Assembly: GCA_965212165.1 (NCBI GenBank)
Contig: OZ243096.1
Coordinates: 1,860,001-1,924,000 of the forward strand
Direction: 5' to 3'
DNA: 64,000 nucleotides
Source of the DNA: RHLJ01 sp965212165
GTDB lineage: Bacteria > Bacteroidota > Rhodothermia > Balneolales > Balneolaceae
Part shown: in pieces, positions 1 through 9,246 of the stretch
Layout: every line of letters starts with the position of its first letter
Position numbering within the stretch: the stretch's first letter is position 1
Position numbers and translations under genes: made by a program
Notes under the pieces: model-generated
Databases searched by the model: none
Told to the model about the DNA's origin: nothing
What the model saw: the letters and a program-made list of their open reading frames with translations, nothing else

Positions 1-296
1 GAATCTTGTAAAGCACTTTGAATATCTTTTGCCAATGCTCGTAATGGAGTGACCCAAAGCACTTTTAAGCCATTGTCTGACTTTTTTTTGTATTCATTGG
101 GATGCTCATCTATCCATTTGATGATATTCGGAATCCAAAGGGCAAATGTTTTACCACTTCCAGTAGGGGCGTTTAATAGTCCATTACTTTCTTGAAGAAA
201 AGAATCCCAGACATTCTGTTGAAACGGAAAAATTTCCCATCCCTTAGTAGAGAACCAATCACTTATAATTTGTTGTCCAGATGTTTTTGATTTCAT
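1..296 (-). CDS. DEXH-box helicase, Lhr-like (partial, N-terminus only)
   Basis: The gene starts at an ATG on the minus strand (294-296) and runs off the left edge, so only about 98 residues are visible. The translation has the Q-motif-like GWEIFPFQQNVWDSF, then a Walker A loop LLNAPTGSGKTFALW and motif Ia TPLRALAKDI. This N-terminus resembles the superfamily 2 helicases annotated as ligase-associated DNA damage response DEXH helicases (Lhr family). That family usually neighbours an ATP-dependent DNA ligase and an exonuclease-like protein, which would lie outside this window. It is divergent from acs across about 80 bp, which must hold both promoters. The helicase class is secure; the ligase-associated subfamily is inferred from the N-terminal pattern. 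Confidence 0.8.
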   Translation of the reverse strand, partial: MKSKTSGQQIISDWFSTKGWEIFPFQQNVWDSFLQESNGLLNAPTGSGKTFALWIPNIIKWIDEHPNEYKKKSDNGLKVLWVTPLRALAKDIQSALQD

Positions 297-375
297 TTAA
301 TGAATTTACTCTTGATTCTCCGCCTAAAAAACGTCAACATAAGCAGATCATATAACCTAACCGAATTTTGATAAA

Positions 376-2274
376 ATGTGGCTGAATATAAAATCGTTCA
401 ATAAGTATCAGGAAACTTTTAATGACAGTGAAGCAGACCGTTTGGCATTTTGGGAACATGAAGCCGGAACTTTTTACTGGCGTAAAAGATGGGACAAAGT
501 TCAAAGTGGTGGATTCGACTCAGCTGATATTAAATGGTTTGAAGGCGGTAAACTTAATATTACTGAAAATGCTTTAGATCGCCATCTTAATACGATTGGA
601 AATAAAACGGCATTCATTTTTGAACCCAATCATCCAGATTCATTTCGAAGAACAATCACATTTAAACAGCTACATGAAGATGTTTGTAGGTTTAGTAATG
701 TGCTAAACAGTAAAGGGGTAAAGAAAGGAGATCGAGTTTGTATTTACATGGCAATGACTCCTGAACTTGTTATTGCAGCATTAGCATGTGCTCGAATTGG
801 AGCTGTACATTCTATTGTCTTTGCCGGTTTTTCTGCACAATCACTTAGTGAACGCATTAACGATTGCGAAGCCAAAATGCTGATTACTAATGATGGATTA
901 AGAAGGGGAGATAAGCATGTCCCACTTAAAGATATTTCTGATGAAGCTTTAAAAACTAGTCCTTCAATTGAAAGTGTGATTGTATGTCAACGTACAAACC
1001 GTGACATCGATTGGATGGAAGGACGAGATGAATGGTGGCATAATTTAATAAGGAATGCATCTAAAGAACATGAAGCTGTTGAAATGGATGCTGAAGACCC
1101 GTTGTTTATTCTTTACACCTCAGGTTCAACAGGAAAACCAAAAGGAGTGGTTCATACCTGTGGAGGATACATGGTATACACAAGTTATTCATTTCGGAAT
1201 GTGTTTCAAGTTGGGGCCGATGATGTGTATTGGTGTACAGCAGATGCAGGTTGGATAACAGGTCATAGTTATATAATCTATGGTCCTTTATTTACAGGTA
1301 CTACTGGAATTATTTTTGAAGGAACTCCAACTTATCCGGATGCAGGACGTTTTTGGGAAGTTGTAGAAAAGTATAAAGTGACACATTTTTATACTGCACC
1401 GACAGCTATTCGTGCATTAATGAGCTTTGATCTGGATTTTGTTAAAAAGTACGATCTAAGTTCTTTAAAAGTACTTGGATCAGTTGGGGAACCAATAAAT
1501 GAAGAAGCTTGGCATTGGTATCATACTCATATTGGGAATGGAAAATGCTCTATAGTAGATACTTGGTGGCAGACTGAGACAGGTGGAATAATGATATCTC
1601 CATTAGCTGGAATTACTCCAACTAAACCTGGTTTTGCAACTCTACCACTTCCAGGAATTTTTCCAGTTTTAATGGATGAAAATGGTAATGAAATACATGG
1701 GAATGCAGTTGAAGGTAATCTATGTATAAAGCATCCTTGGCCATCAATTGCCAGAACGGTGTATGGGGATCATGAAAGATATAAGCAGACCTACCTCACA
1801 ACGTATAAAGGATACTATTTTACTGGTGATGGCTGTCGTAGGGATGAAGATGGTTATTATAGAATAACAGGTCGTGTAGATGATGTATTAAATGTTTCAG
1901 GTCATCGTTTAGGAACAGCAGAAATTGAGAATGCTTTGGATGAGCATAATAGGGTTGTTGAAACAGCTGTGGTTGGGTATCCACATGACATTAAAGGTCA
2001 AGGTGTGTATGCGTTTATGATATGTGATGGGGAAGTCAAAGACACTGAAGCTTTCAAAAAAGAGTTACTTGATTTGGTTATTAAAATTATAGGTCCAATT
2101 GCTAAACCAGATAAAATCCAGATTGTTCCAGGGCTTCCCAAAACTCGTTCTGGGAAAATTATGAGACGAATTCTTAGAAAACTAGCAGCTAATGATCTGG
2201 AGAATGTAGGGGATACTTCAACTCTACTTGATCCTAGTGTGGTAGAAGAAATTAAGAATGGAGAGGCGATTTAA
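376..2274 (+). CDS. acs: Acetyl-CoA synthetase (AMP-forming)
   Basis: This enzyme activates acetate to acetyl-AMP and then acetyl-CoA in the cytoplasm. The 632-residue length is close to the usual 640-660 for Acs. Visible motifs are the phosphate-binding loop YTSGSTGKPKG (about residue 247), DTWWQTETGG (about 396), TGDGCRRDEDGYY and the hinge GRVDDVLNVSGHR. The C-terminal PKTRSGKIMRR carries the lysine that protein acetyltransferases modify in Acs (near residue 593). DTWWQTETGG with a Trp in the acyl pocket favours acetate over propionate. The gene stands alone on this strand and its end overlaps the convergent membrane-protein gene by 4 bp. The ATG start lies 80 bp from the divergent helicase gene. 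Confidence 0.95.
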   Translation: MWLNIKSFNKYQETFNDSEADRLAFWEHEAGTFYWRKRWDKVQSGGFDSADIKWFEGGKLNITENALDRHLNTIGNKTAFIFEPNHPDSFRRTITFKQLHEDVCRFSNVLNSKGVKKGDRVCIYMAMTPELVIAALACARIGAVHSIVFAGFSAQSLSERINDCEAKMLITNDGLRRGDKHVPLKDISDEALKTSPSIESVIVCQRTNRDIDWMEGRDEWWHNLIRNASKEHEAVEMDAEDPLFILYTSGSTGKPKGVVHTCGGYMVYTSYSFRNVFQVGADDVYWCTADAGWITGHSYIIYGPLFTGTTGIIFEGTPTYPDAGRFWEVVEKYKVTHFYTAPTAIRALMSFDLDFVKKYDLSSLKVLGSVGEPINEEAWHWYHTHIGNGKCSIVDTWWQTETGGIMISPLAGITPTKPGFATLPLPGIFPVLMDENGNEIHGNAVEGNLCIKHPWPSIARTVYGDHERYKQTYLTTYKGYYFTGDGCRRDEDGYYRITGRVDDVLNVSGHRLGTAEIENALDEHNRVVETAVVGYPHDIKGQGVYAFMICDGEVKDTEAFKKELLDLVIKIIGPIAKPDKIQIVPGLPKTRSGKIMRRILRKLAANDLENVGDTSTLLDPSVVEEIKNGEAI

Positions 2275-2636
2275 AAACTTAGTAAATATCCAACTGGTAA
2301 AAATATTAGGCTTATAATTAATAGAATAAGTCGAAAGCGAGTTTTTGGAAGCATTTTATTAAAGAACAACCCATAAGTATATGGGTGTTTGATTAACCAA
2401 TTGTAATAGTGGTCTCTATGAGCTGATCCTAAGGCCATTGTAACATGTCCATGAAGGATGGTAATCATAAATGGAAGTGCAAACATAAAAGCACCTAAGT
2501 ACCTGAAAGCTTCCATCATTCCAACTAGTTTAGCAGCGTAATAATATGGCCATGAGAATAGTACGATCATAGGTAAACTAAGTATCCAGTTTATTAGACA
2601 GATTCGGACAAAATTGGAATGGGATAACTCAGACAT
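2271..2636 (-). CDS. Small integral membrane protein, unknown function
   Basis: I do not recognise this 121-residue protein. It has three hydrophobic stretches (about residues 11-35, 42-65 and 101-119), so it is probably an inner-membrane protein with three or four helices. A middle segment carries HGHVTMALGSAHRDHYYNW, rich in histidine; this could bind metal or heme, but that is a guess. It lies 8 bp downstream of ald on the same strand and is probably cotranscribed with it. Its end overlaps acs by 4 bp. The homogeneous hydrophobic reading frame supports it being real. Confidence 0.65.
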   Translation of the reverse strand: MSELSHSNFVRICLINWILSLPMIVLFSWPYYYAAKLVGMMEAFRYLGAFMFALPFMITILHGHVTMALGSAHRDHYYNWLIKHPYTYGLFFNKMLPKTRFRLILLIISLIFLPVGYLLSF

Positions 2637-2644
2637 CGATTGAA

Positions 2645-3859
2645 TTAAATCTGTGAAGCAATAAGCATTTCGATTTCGCGAGATGGGAGATCAAACATAT
2701 CTCCAATAGATTTTTTAGTAATATGCTTTTTGTATGCATAAGTCCCATTTCTGAGTGCAACATTATCCCATAAGCATTCTTTTATTCCTCCAGCATCACC
2801 AATAGCTAGAATATAAGGTACAAGTACATTATTTAAAGCATATGTAGCCGTTCTAGCTACATTAGCGGGAATATTAGGTACACAATAATGAGTTACATCA
2901 TGAACAGAAAAAATCGGATTTGAGTGAGTTGTTGCTCTGCTAGTTGCGACACATCCCCCTTGATCAATAACTGTATCCACAATTACACTTCCTGATTTCA
3001 TTCCTGCTACCATTTCTTCTGTTACCCAACAAGGAGAGCGATCACCTTCAGACATTGCAGCTCCAATAATTACGTCAGCAAATTTTAAGGCATTACTAAG
3101 ATATTGTTGGTTAGCAACAGCTGTGATAATTCTGCGATCTAGGGCATTTTCAAGACGACGAAGTGCTGTTAAATCATTATCCATAACAAACACTTGAGCA
3201 CCATAACCTAATGCAGTACGTGCGGCATATTCTCCAGTAATTCCAGCTCCTAAAATAACTACTGTAGCAGGAGGGACACCAGAAATGCCACCCAACATAA
3301 TTCCTTGTCCATTACTTCTGCTTTCTAAATAATGTGCTGCAATTTGAACGGCAATAGATCCAGTAATTTCATGCATCATTCGTACAATTGGGAACTCTTT
3401 GTCGTTTCCACGAATGAATTCATAACCAATTCCAGTGATGCTTTTTTGATTTAATGCATCAAAATACTCTTTTGATTGGCTACCAAGATGTAGCGCAGAA
3501 ATAAGTGAATGATCATGTTCTAACAGATCAAACTCATTAGGAGCTAAAGGTGCTACTTTGAGTATCAGTTCTGATTTTTTAAAGAGATCTTCAGCACTTA
3601 ACGCAATCTCGGCACCAGCTTCTGCATAATCTCTATCTGAGAACTTAGCATCTTCTCCAGCACCTTTTTCTATGAAAACCTCATGACCATTAGCCCTAAG
3701 AATGGAAACACCACCAGGTGTTAAAGAAACTCGTTTTTCATCAATGGAGTTCTCTTTTGGGATCCCAACACGAAGAGAAACCTCACTTTTATTACGTATT
3801 AGATGCTTTTCGAGTGTTTTTAAACCAATTTGTTCGGTATCCAAAGGATGTAGATCCAT
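2645..3859 (-). CDS. ald: Alanine dehydrogenase
   Basis: This enzyme reversibly deaminates L-alanine to pyruvate with NAD+. The N-terminal AlaDh/PNT domain contains VGIPKENSIDEKRVSLTPGG. The substrate-binding residues can be placed as Arg43 (EKRV), Lys101 (ILKVAP) and His124 (ALHLGS). The NAD-binding Rossmann motif is VVILGAGITGEYAARTA, followed by an acidic residue (VMDND). At 404 residues it is longer than the roughly 370 typical of the family; about 30 extra residues precede the conserved VGIPKE start, as often seen in Bacteroidota and relatives. The alternative, a transhydrogenase alpha subunit, is less likely because no beta subunit or membrane domain follows. A small membrane-protein gene follows 8 bp downstream. 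Confidence 0.93.
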   Translation of the reverse strand: MDLHPLDTEQIGLKTLEKHLIRNKSEVSLRVGIPKENSIDEKRVSLTPGGVSILRANGHEVFIEKGAGEDAKFSDRDYAEAGAEIALSAEDLFKKSELILKVAPLAPNEFDLLEHDHSLISALHLGSQSKEYFDALNQKSITGIGYEFIRGNDKEFPIVRMMHEITGSIAVQIAAHYLESRSNGQGIMLGGISGVPPATVVILGAGITGEYAARTALGYGAQVFVMDNDLTALRRLENALDRRIITAVANQQYLSNALKFADVIIGAAMSEGDRSPCWVTEEMVAGMKSGSVIVDTVIDQGGCVATSRATTHSNPIFSVHDVTHYCVPNIPANVARTATYALNNVLVPYILAIGDAGGIKECLWDNVALRNGTYAYKKHITKKSIGDMFDLPSREIEMLIASQI

Positions 3860-3950
3860 ACTTGAAAGGGGTTTAGTTTTTTTCGAAGATAGAGAATTAG
3901 AATAAAGAATGTTTCAAACGATAAAAAAATCGCATCATGATATTCTAAAT

Positions 3951-5948
3951 CTATTCTTTAATTAAAGATAAAAAAGTTTCTTCATCTAAAATTTTAATCT
4001 CGAGTTTCTGGGCTTTCACTAGTTTACTTCCAGCGGATTCACCAGCAAGTACATAATCAGTTTTTTTACTTACCGACGATGAAGTTTTGCCACCATGTAA
4101 TTCAATTAAATCTGTTGCTTCTTTTCTTGAAAGAGTTGGTAAAGTGCCCGTAAGTACAATAGTTTTACCTTCAAAAGTTGTTGAAGCGAGATCTTCTTCA
4201 ATTATTTCGAATTGAAGACCATATGACAGAAGCCGATCCACTAATGAACTGTATATTTCATTTCCGAAAAAATCTGTAACAGATTCAGCTATACGTGGAC
4301 CAATTGCATCTACAGCTAATAATTCTTCTTCGGTTGCAGTTCTTAAGTTATCAATTGTTTTAAAAGCTTTAGCTAAATCTTTAGCAACTGTTTTGCCAAC
4401 GAAACGAATGCCTAGTGCATATAACACTCGTTCAAAAGGTTGTTGTTTACTTTTTTTGATTGCTTCAATCAGATTTCTAGCACTTTTTTTTGCCATTCGT
4501 TCAAGTGGAATAATCTGTTCAATATCGAGTATGAATAAATCAGCATAATTTGAAATTAGACCCTCAGTGACTAATTGATCTACTACGGATTCTCCTAACC
4601 CTTCAATATCCAAAGCATCTCGTGATGCGAAGTGTTCTATCTTAATTCTAACTTGAGGTGGACATTCTGGATTAACACATCTCCATGCAACTTCCCCTTC
4701 ATATTTTAGTAACTCGGCGTTACAAGCAGGACATTCTTTTGGAAATATAAACTCAGTACTTCGGTTTTCACGATTAGGATTTACCACACTAATAACCTGA
4801 GGAATGATTTCACCTGCTTTTTCTACTAAAACAGTATCTCCGATTCGAATATCTTTTCGATGAATCTCTTCTTCATTATGAAGTGAAGCACGCTTGACAG
4901 TGGTTCCAGCTAACAACACAGGCTCCAACTCAGCTACTGGAGTTATAGTGCCTAATCGACCAACCTGAAGGATTATATTGTTAATTCTAGAAGTAGCTTG
5001 CTCAGCTTCAAACTTATATGCAATTGCCCACCTAGGAAACTTTGATGTTGATCCAAGCTGATCTCTGAGGTTAGTCTGGTTCACTTTTATTACAACTCCA
5101 TCTGTTTCATAAGGAAGAACATGGCGTAGTTTATCAAACTCTGATATTGTAGTGTGTACTTCATCGATGGAAGAACAAACGCGGGGATGTTCATTTGCTG
5201 GGAGCCCAAAATTCTTTAATAATTTAACCTTATGAGCTTGGGTGATTGAATCACTCTCATCTTCAAATAATAAGTCAAACGCAAAAAAACGAATTGGGCG
5301 TTGAGCTACTGCTCTAGGGTCCTGCATTTTAAGTGATCCTGCAGTTGAATTTCTAGGGTTTGCAAAAACAGATAATCCTTCTTCTTCGCGTTTTTGATTT
5401 AAACGGGCAAATGCTTCGCGTTCCATGAAAGCTTCACCACGAACTTCTACAATTGCTGGGAAATCACCTTTTAATGAAAGAGGAACGTCTCTAACGGTTT
5501 TTATATTTCTGGTTATATCATCGCCTTGTTGTCCGTTACCACGAGTTGCTCCAAGAGCAAGTAAGCCATTTTCATATCGGAGTCTAATTGAAGCTCCATC
5601 AAACTTTAGTTCTACGAGATAATCATAATTTGTGTTTCCTAGAATTCTCTGTACCCTCCCATCAAAATCGTTAAGCTCTTGTTCATTATAAGTATTATCA
5701 AGGCTAAGAAGAGGAACGGGGTGTTTAACAGTTTCAAATTCTGAAGAAGCATCACCTCCAACACGACGAGTAGGCGAGTCATCTGTTGCTAAATCAAACT
5801 CGTTTTCAAGTTCTTCGAGTTCTTTAAGTTTTTCATCGAACTCTTTATCACTTATAAAAGGTTGAGCATCTTGATAATATGCTTCATTAGCTTTTTTGAG
5901 TACTCTTTTTAATTCTTCTATTCTAGAATAAGCTTGATCCTTAGTCAT
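3951..5948 (-). CDS. ligA: NAD-dependent DNA ligase
   Basis: LigA seals nicks during replication and repair using NAD+. The protein is 665 residues, the normal length. The adenylation motif ELKFDGAS places the catalytic Lys at 115. The OB fold is followed by a four-cysteine zinc finger (CPACNAELLKY...CVNPECPP, about residues 405-428), helix-hairpin-helix repeats (ALGIRFVGKTVAKDLA; LLAVDAIGPRIAESV), and a C-terminal BRCT domain (GKTIVLTGTLPTLSRKEA). All expected domains are present and intact. It lies 23 bp downstream of the RodZ-like gene, so the two are probably cotranscribed. Confidence 0.97.
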   Translation of the reverse strand: MTKDQAYSRIEELKRVLKKANEAYYQDAQPFISDKEFDEKLKELEELENEFDLATDDSPTRRVGGDASSEFETVKHPVPLLSLDNTYNEQELNDFDGRVQRILGNTNYDYLVELKFDGASIRLRYENGLLALGATRGNGQQGDDITRNIKTVRDVPLSLKGDFPAIVEVRGEAFMEREAFARLNQKREEEGLSVFANPRNSTAGSLKMQDPRAVAQRPIRFFAFDLLFEDESDSITQAHKVKLLKNFGLPANEHPRVCSSIDEVHTTISEFDKLRHVLPYETDGVVIKVNQTNLRDQLGSTSKFPRWAIAYKFEAEQATSRINNIILQVGRLGTITPVAELEPVLLAGTTVKRASLHNEEEIHRKDIRIGDTVLVEKAGEIIPQVISVVNPNRENRSTEFIFPKECPACNAELLKYEGEVAWRCVNPECPPQVRIKIEHFASRDALDIEGLGESVVDQLVTEGLISNYADLFILDIEQIIPLERMAKKSARNLIEAIKKSKQQPFERVLYALGIRFVGKTVAKDLAKAFKTIDNLRTATEEELLAVDAIGPRIAESVTDFFGNEIYSSLVDRLLSYGLQFEIIEEDLASTTFEGKTIVLTGTLPTLSRKEATDLIELHGGKTSSSVSKKTDYVLAGESAGSKLVKAQKLEIKILDEETFLSLIKE

Positions 5949-5971
5949 AAACTGATTGAAATTTATGCTGG

Positions 5972-7018
5972 TTAGTTGCCCACTCTATATATTAAACTAT
6001 CAGGAGGCCCAATCTGATATGGAAACTCTGATGGAGGAGTAGCTAGATATTTTGGATCATTGAGAATTGAGCGAGTGAGTAAAATCGAATCAAAGTCTAA
6101 ATCAAAATACTGTTGTGCGGGATTTTCGATCACATGACCATTGAAAAGTAATAGCATTCTTGTGTATTGACCTCTAACGAGAAGAGTATCATTAAAATCA
6201 AAATTGTAGGCCTCACCTTGCTCCATCCAAAATGGATTTGTTCGCCAATTTAAGTCGCTTGTAACGCGAACTGGTTCTAACTTGTCAAAAGCGGCGTATA
6301 CAGAAACAGTTAGAATGTCGTTAAGATTATTCTGGTTTTCTGAAGGAGTAGTAATTATTGCAGGTTCATTAGAAACTGGTGGTATGATAGCACTATTTAT
6401 TGAATCTGCTTCGTTATTATTCTCAACTAAAGGTGTTGGGAAAGTATTAGTTAGAGGTTCTGAAATTTGAGTATCTGAGTCATCAAAAAAACTGATGATT
6501 TCTTGGCGGAAGAAAAATCCAGTTATTAATAAAGCCACGATTACAAAAACTGTGATAAATAATATCCAGTTTTTTTGCGTTTGTGCTTCAGTAGCAAAAG
6601 TTTTTCCTAAATCAGCCCAGTTTACAGATTCAACATCTGGTTTTGTTTTAACAGGAGCATGTTGAATTTCTGGTGGTGCTACATCGTTAAGGCTAAATGG
6701 AATTTCTTCTTTAGGTATACGCTCTTCAGCTTCAGTAATCTTACGATCTACATCAGCTGCAATTAAATCATTATCATATATACCTGCTTCAACATCATCA
6801 AGAGCTTTAACAATATCATTATCATTAAGTTTTAAAGCTCTTGCATAGCTACGAATGAAGCTTCGAATATAAATTGTATTGTGCTCAGTAGACTCAAAAA
6901 TAGAATCATTCTCTATACTACTTAGTGTATGAAGAGGAATTTTAATAGAGCTTTGAATCTCTTCTAATGTGAGTCCAAGTTCCTTTCGTATTGATGCTAA
7001 GTCTTTGCCGAGAGACAT
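5972..7018 (-). CDS. RodZ-like helix-turn-helix membrane protein
   Basis: The 348-residue protein has the RodZ layout. A cytoplasmic HTH_25-type domain (residues 1-75, GLTLEEIQSSIKIPLHTLSSIE) is followed by an acidic linker, one transmembrane helix (about 151-170, WILFITVFVIVALLITGFFF), a Ser/Asn/Pro-rich periplasmic linker, and a C-terminal DUF4115-like beta domain (about 240-348). RodZ connects the MreB cytoskeleton to the cell-wall elongation machinery. Assignment rests on architecture, because this family is poorly conserved in sequence. It is divergent from comF (96 bp between starts) and is followed by ligA. Confidence 0.75.
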   Translation of the reverse strand: MSLGKDLASIRKELGLTLEEIQSSIKIPLHTLSSIENDSIFESTEHNTIYIRSFIRSYARALKLNDNDIVKALDDVEAGIYDNDLIAADVDRKITEAEERIPKEEIPFSLNDVAPPEIQHAPVKTKPDVESVNWADLGKTFATEAQTQKNWILFITVFVIVALLITGFFFRQEIISFFDDSDTQISEPLTNTFPTPLVENNNEADSINSAIIPPVSNEPAIITTPSENQNNLNDILTVSVYAAFDKLEPVRVTSDLNWRTNPFWMEQGEAYNFDFNDTLLVRGQYTRMLLLFNGHVIENPAQQYFDLDFDSILLTRSILNDPKYLATPPSEFPYQIGPPDSLIYRVGN

Positions 7019-7114
7019 ACTTTAAAACTTTGATTAATTCGTTTTTTTTCTGTTAACAAACTAAGTAATTAATGTGGACTGCAAAAGCAAGCATTTCCTT
7101 TTTAAAGAAACAAT

Positions 7115-7816
7115 ATGTTAACAAGATTAAAATCTATAAAAGAAGGCTTTTCCGAGGTGATTTTCCCGCATGTATGCTTAATTTGTGGGTGCAAATTATC
7201 TAAAAGTGAACAATTTATTTGTCCAAATTGTGTAAGAGATAGATTTGAGCTAGCAAACATGGAAGGTAAACAAGTATCGAGCGACACTTTTTTGCCAGAA
7301 GGAATAGCTCTACAGCATGCTCTTTGGAATTTTGATAAGGGTGCGTTTCTTCAAGATTTACTTCATTCATTAAAATACCATCGATTAACAGGTCTTGGTA
7401 TCGATTTAGGTATCACGCTAGGAAATAATGTTAAAAAGAATCCTTTTTTCAAACCAAATGAAAATTCAGTATTGATTCCAGTTCCTCTTCATCTAAAAAA
7501 GAAAAGGACGAGAGGATATAATCAAGCTCGATTTATTGCCAAAGGAGTCCAGATTGCTACAAAGATCTCTCTATGCTCAAATGAAGATGTTATTCGCGTA
7601 AAAAATACGAGTACTCAAACAGGTTTTTCACTAGATATGAGACGTGAAAATATTAAAGGAGCATTTGAAGTAATAAATGAAAATGTAATTCGAGACAAAG
7701 AGTGTATCATTGTTGATGATGTTTTTACAACAGGGGCGACTGCTTTCGAGCTTGCTGATACTTTAATCAATTCCGGCGCTTCAAAAGTTCTGATAATTAC
7801 TGTAGCTCAAGCCTGA
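7115..7816 (+). CDS. comF: ComF family phosphoribosyltransferase-like protein
   Basis: ComF-family proteins take part in natural transformation in some bacteria, acting on incoming single-stranded DNA. An N-terminal double zinc knuckle (CLICGCKLSKSEQFICPNC, residues 21-39) is followed by a phosphoribosyltransferase fold. It has the family signature KKRTRGYNQARFIAKG and the PRPP-binding loop CIIVDDVFTTGATAFE. The length (233 residues) is typical. It opens a run of plus-strand genes reaching to surE. Whether this organism is competent cannot be told from this gene alone, since ComF homologues are common in bacteria not known to be transformable. Confidence 0.88.
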   Translation: MLTRLKSIKEGFSEVIFPHVCLICGCKLSKSEQFICPNCVRDRFELANMEGKQVSSDTFLPEGIALQHALWNFDKGAFLQDLLHSLKYHRLTGLGIDLGITLGNNVKKNPFFKPNENSVLIPVPLHLKKKRTRGYNQARFIAKGVQIATKISLCSNEDVIRVKNTSTQTGFSLDMRRENIKGAFEVINENVIRDKECIIVDDVFTTGATAFELADTLINSGASKVLIITVAQA

Positions 7817-7847
7817 ATCATTCCTAGATTAGAGATATATTTAGGCT

Positions 7848-8522
7848 ATGAATTCTAGAAAAGTAAGTGAGTTTAAGTGGCAGATGATGGAGTTACCAGA
7901 TGGAATTACTACATCAAATGGTAACTGGTATCATATCACAACACAACAAATCGAAAAATATACACCTGGTCTATTAAAACGATATCCAATTGAACGGATA
8001 ATTAAAGAAGCTGATTCGTGGGTTAAAAGTGCAGATGGTCTATCCCTAGTTATCTTTTTCATATTAGCGTATATGTCGGTAACGCCCTGGGTCGCAGCAC
8101 TCTTATCAATACTCTTTTTTATGATATGGTACTTCAATACAAGTGCGTTTATAAATCTAGCGTCAAATCCGTTAATAAAATTAATAACCACAGATGCTTT
8201 TAGTTATACGGTAACTGCAGTTCTACTTATTGGAATAGCATTTACAGAATCTATTGCTTCCTATGGTCTATCAGTAGAATTTAATGCCCTTTGGTATGGA
8301 TTAATCCTGTTCTTTTTGTTCAAAGTTGGCCTTCTAAGGTTAATAATTAAGTTTACTCAAAGCAGATCATCAAAACCAAAGGTTGAAATGCCAGATCGCA
8401 TTTTAAATATGCTATTAATTCGATACGGGATGAAGGAAGGTATTCTAACAGGCAGGATTAACGATATGCAAGACCGGCTTTTAGAAGTGGCGAACTATCA
8501 TAAGACTAGGAAGAAGAAGTAA
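7848..8522 (+). CDS. Integral membrane protein, unknown function
   Basis: This 224-residue protein is not recognised. A soluble N-terminus of about 60 residues is followed by three or four hydrophobic segments (about residues 65-105, 120-140 and 145-168). The C-terminus is a basic soluble tail ending in KTRKKK, which suggests a cytoplasmic tail under the positive-inside rule. It lies 31 bp after comF and 2 bp before the phosphatase gene, so it belongs to the same transcription unit. No catalytic motif is evident. Confidence 0.7.
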   Translation: MNSRKVSEFKWQMMELPDGITTSNGNWYHITTQQIEKYTPGLLKRYPIERIIKEADSWVKSADGLSLVIFFILAYMSVTPWVAALLSILFFMIWYFNTSAFINLASNPLIKLITTDAFSYTVTAVLLIGIAFTESIASYGLSVEFNALWYGLILFFLFKVGLLRLIIKFTQSRSSKPKVEMPDRILNMLLIRYGMKEGILTGRINDMQDRLLEVANYHKTRKKK

Positions 8523-8524
8523 AT

Positions 8525-9154
8525 ATGAAACAGATATATTTTATTCGACATGGAGAAACCGATAATAACAAAAAAAATAGGCTACAAGGGCGAGGAATAA
8601 ATTCCTCTATTAATGAAAATGGTAGACTTCAAGGCGAGGAAATTGCTGAAGCATTAAAAGATGTTCCTATTCAAAAGGTAGTTGTAAGTAGTTTGGTTCG
8701 AACGTTAGAGACAGCTACTCCTCTTGTCGAGCAAAAAGGTGCTCTTGTCGAGAGCTATTCTGAATTAGATGAGATGAGTTTTGGAATATGGGAGGGAGCG
8801 TATTTTAAAGATGTTAAAGATCAGATTCATGAGCTAAATGCTAAATGGATATCTGGAGATGTAACAGCTGAGGTTGAAAATGGGGAATCACCTCAACAAG
8901 TATTTGAAAGAGCTGGAGCTAAAGTTATTGAGATATTGAAAGCATCAGAAGAAGAGCATATCGCATTTGTCATTCATGGGCGACTAATTCGAATATTGTT
9001 ATCAGAGTTTGTTGGAAAAGGATTAAGAAATATGCATTTGATTAAACATCAAAATGGAGCTATAAATCATCTATTGTGGAATGGAGATAGCTTTGAAGTC
9101 GTTAGCCTTAACATAGTCGAACATTTAAGTACGGAAGCTGTGGAATGGAAATAA
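8525..9154 (+). CDS. Histidine phosphatase family protein (phosphoglycerate-mutase-like)
   Basis: The N-terminus has the RHG signature IYFIRHGETDNNKKNRLQG, with the phosphorylated catalytic His at about residue 9. The second conserved His is in FVIHGRLIRILL, and an acid-base Glu is likely in LDEMSFGIWEG. These features define a branch-1 histidine phosphatase of the GpmB/CobC/PhoE type, 209 residues long. The substrate cannot be deduced: 2,3-bisphosphoglycerate-independent mutase activity, alpha-ribazole phosphate and other phosphomonoesters are all possible. It starts 2 bp after the preceding membrane-protein gene. Confidence 0.88.
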   Translation: MKQIYFIRHGETDNNKKNRLQGRGINSSINENGRLQGEEIAEALKDVPIQKVVVSSLVRTLETATPLVEQKGALVESYSELDEMSFGIWEGAYFKDVKDQIHELNAKWISGDVTAEVENGESPQQVFERAGAKVIEILKASEEEHIAFVIHGRLIRILLSEFVGKGLRNMHLIKHQNGAINHLLWNGDSFEVVSLNIVEHLSTEAVEWK

Positions 9155-9246
9155 ACAATACAAGTCTATAGTAACTAAAAGCCGTATATTTAGAGCTGAA
9201 TTAAAGAGAAAGTTGTTGAGTTAAGTAAAATTGCAAGGGCAATATT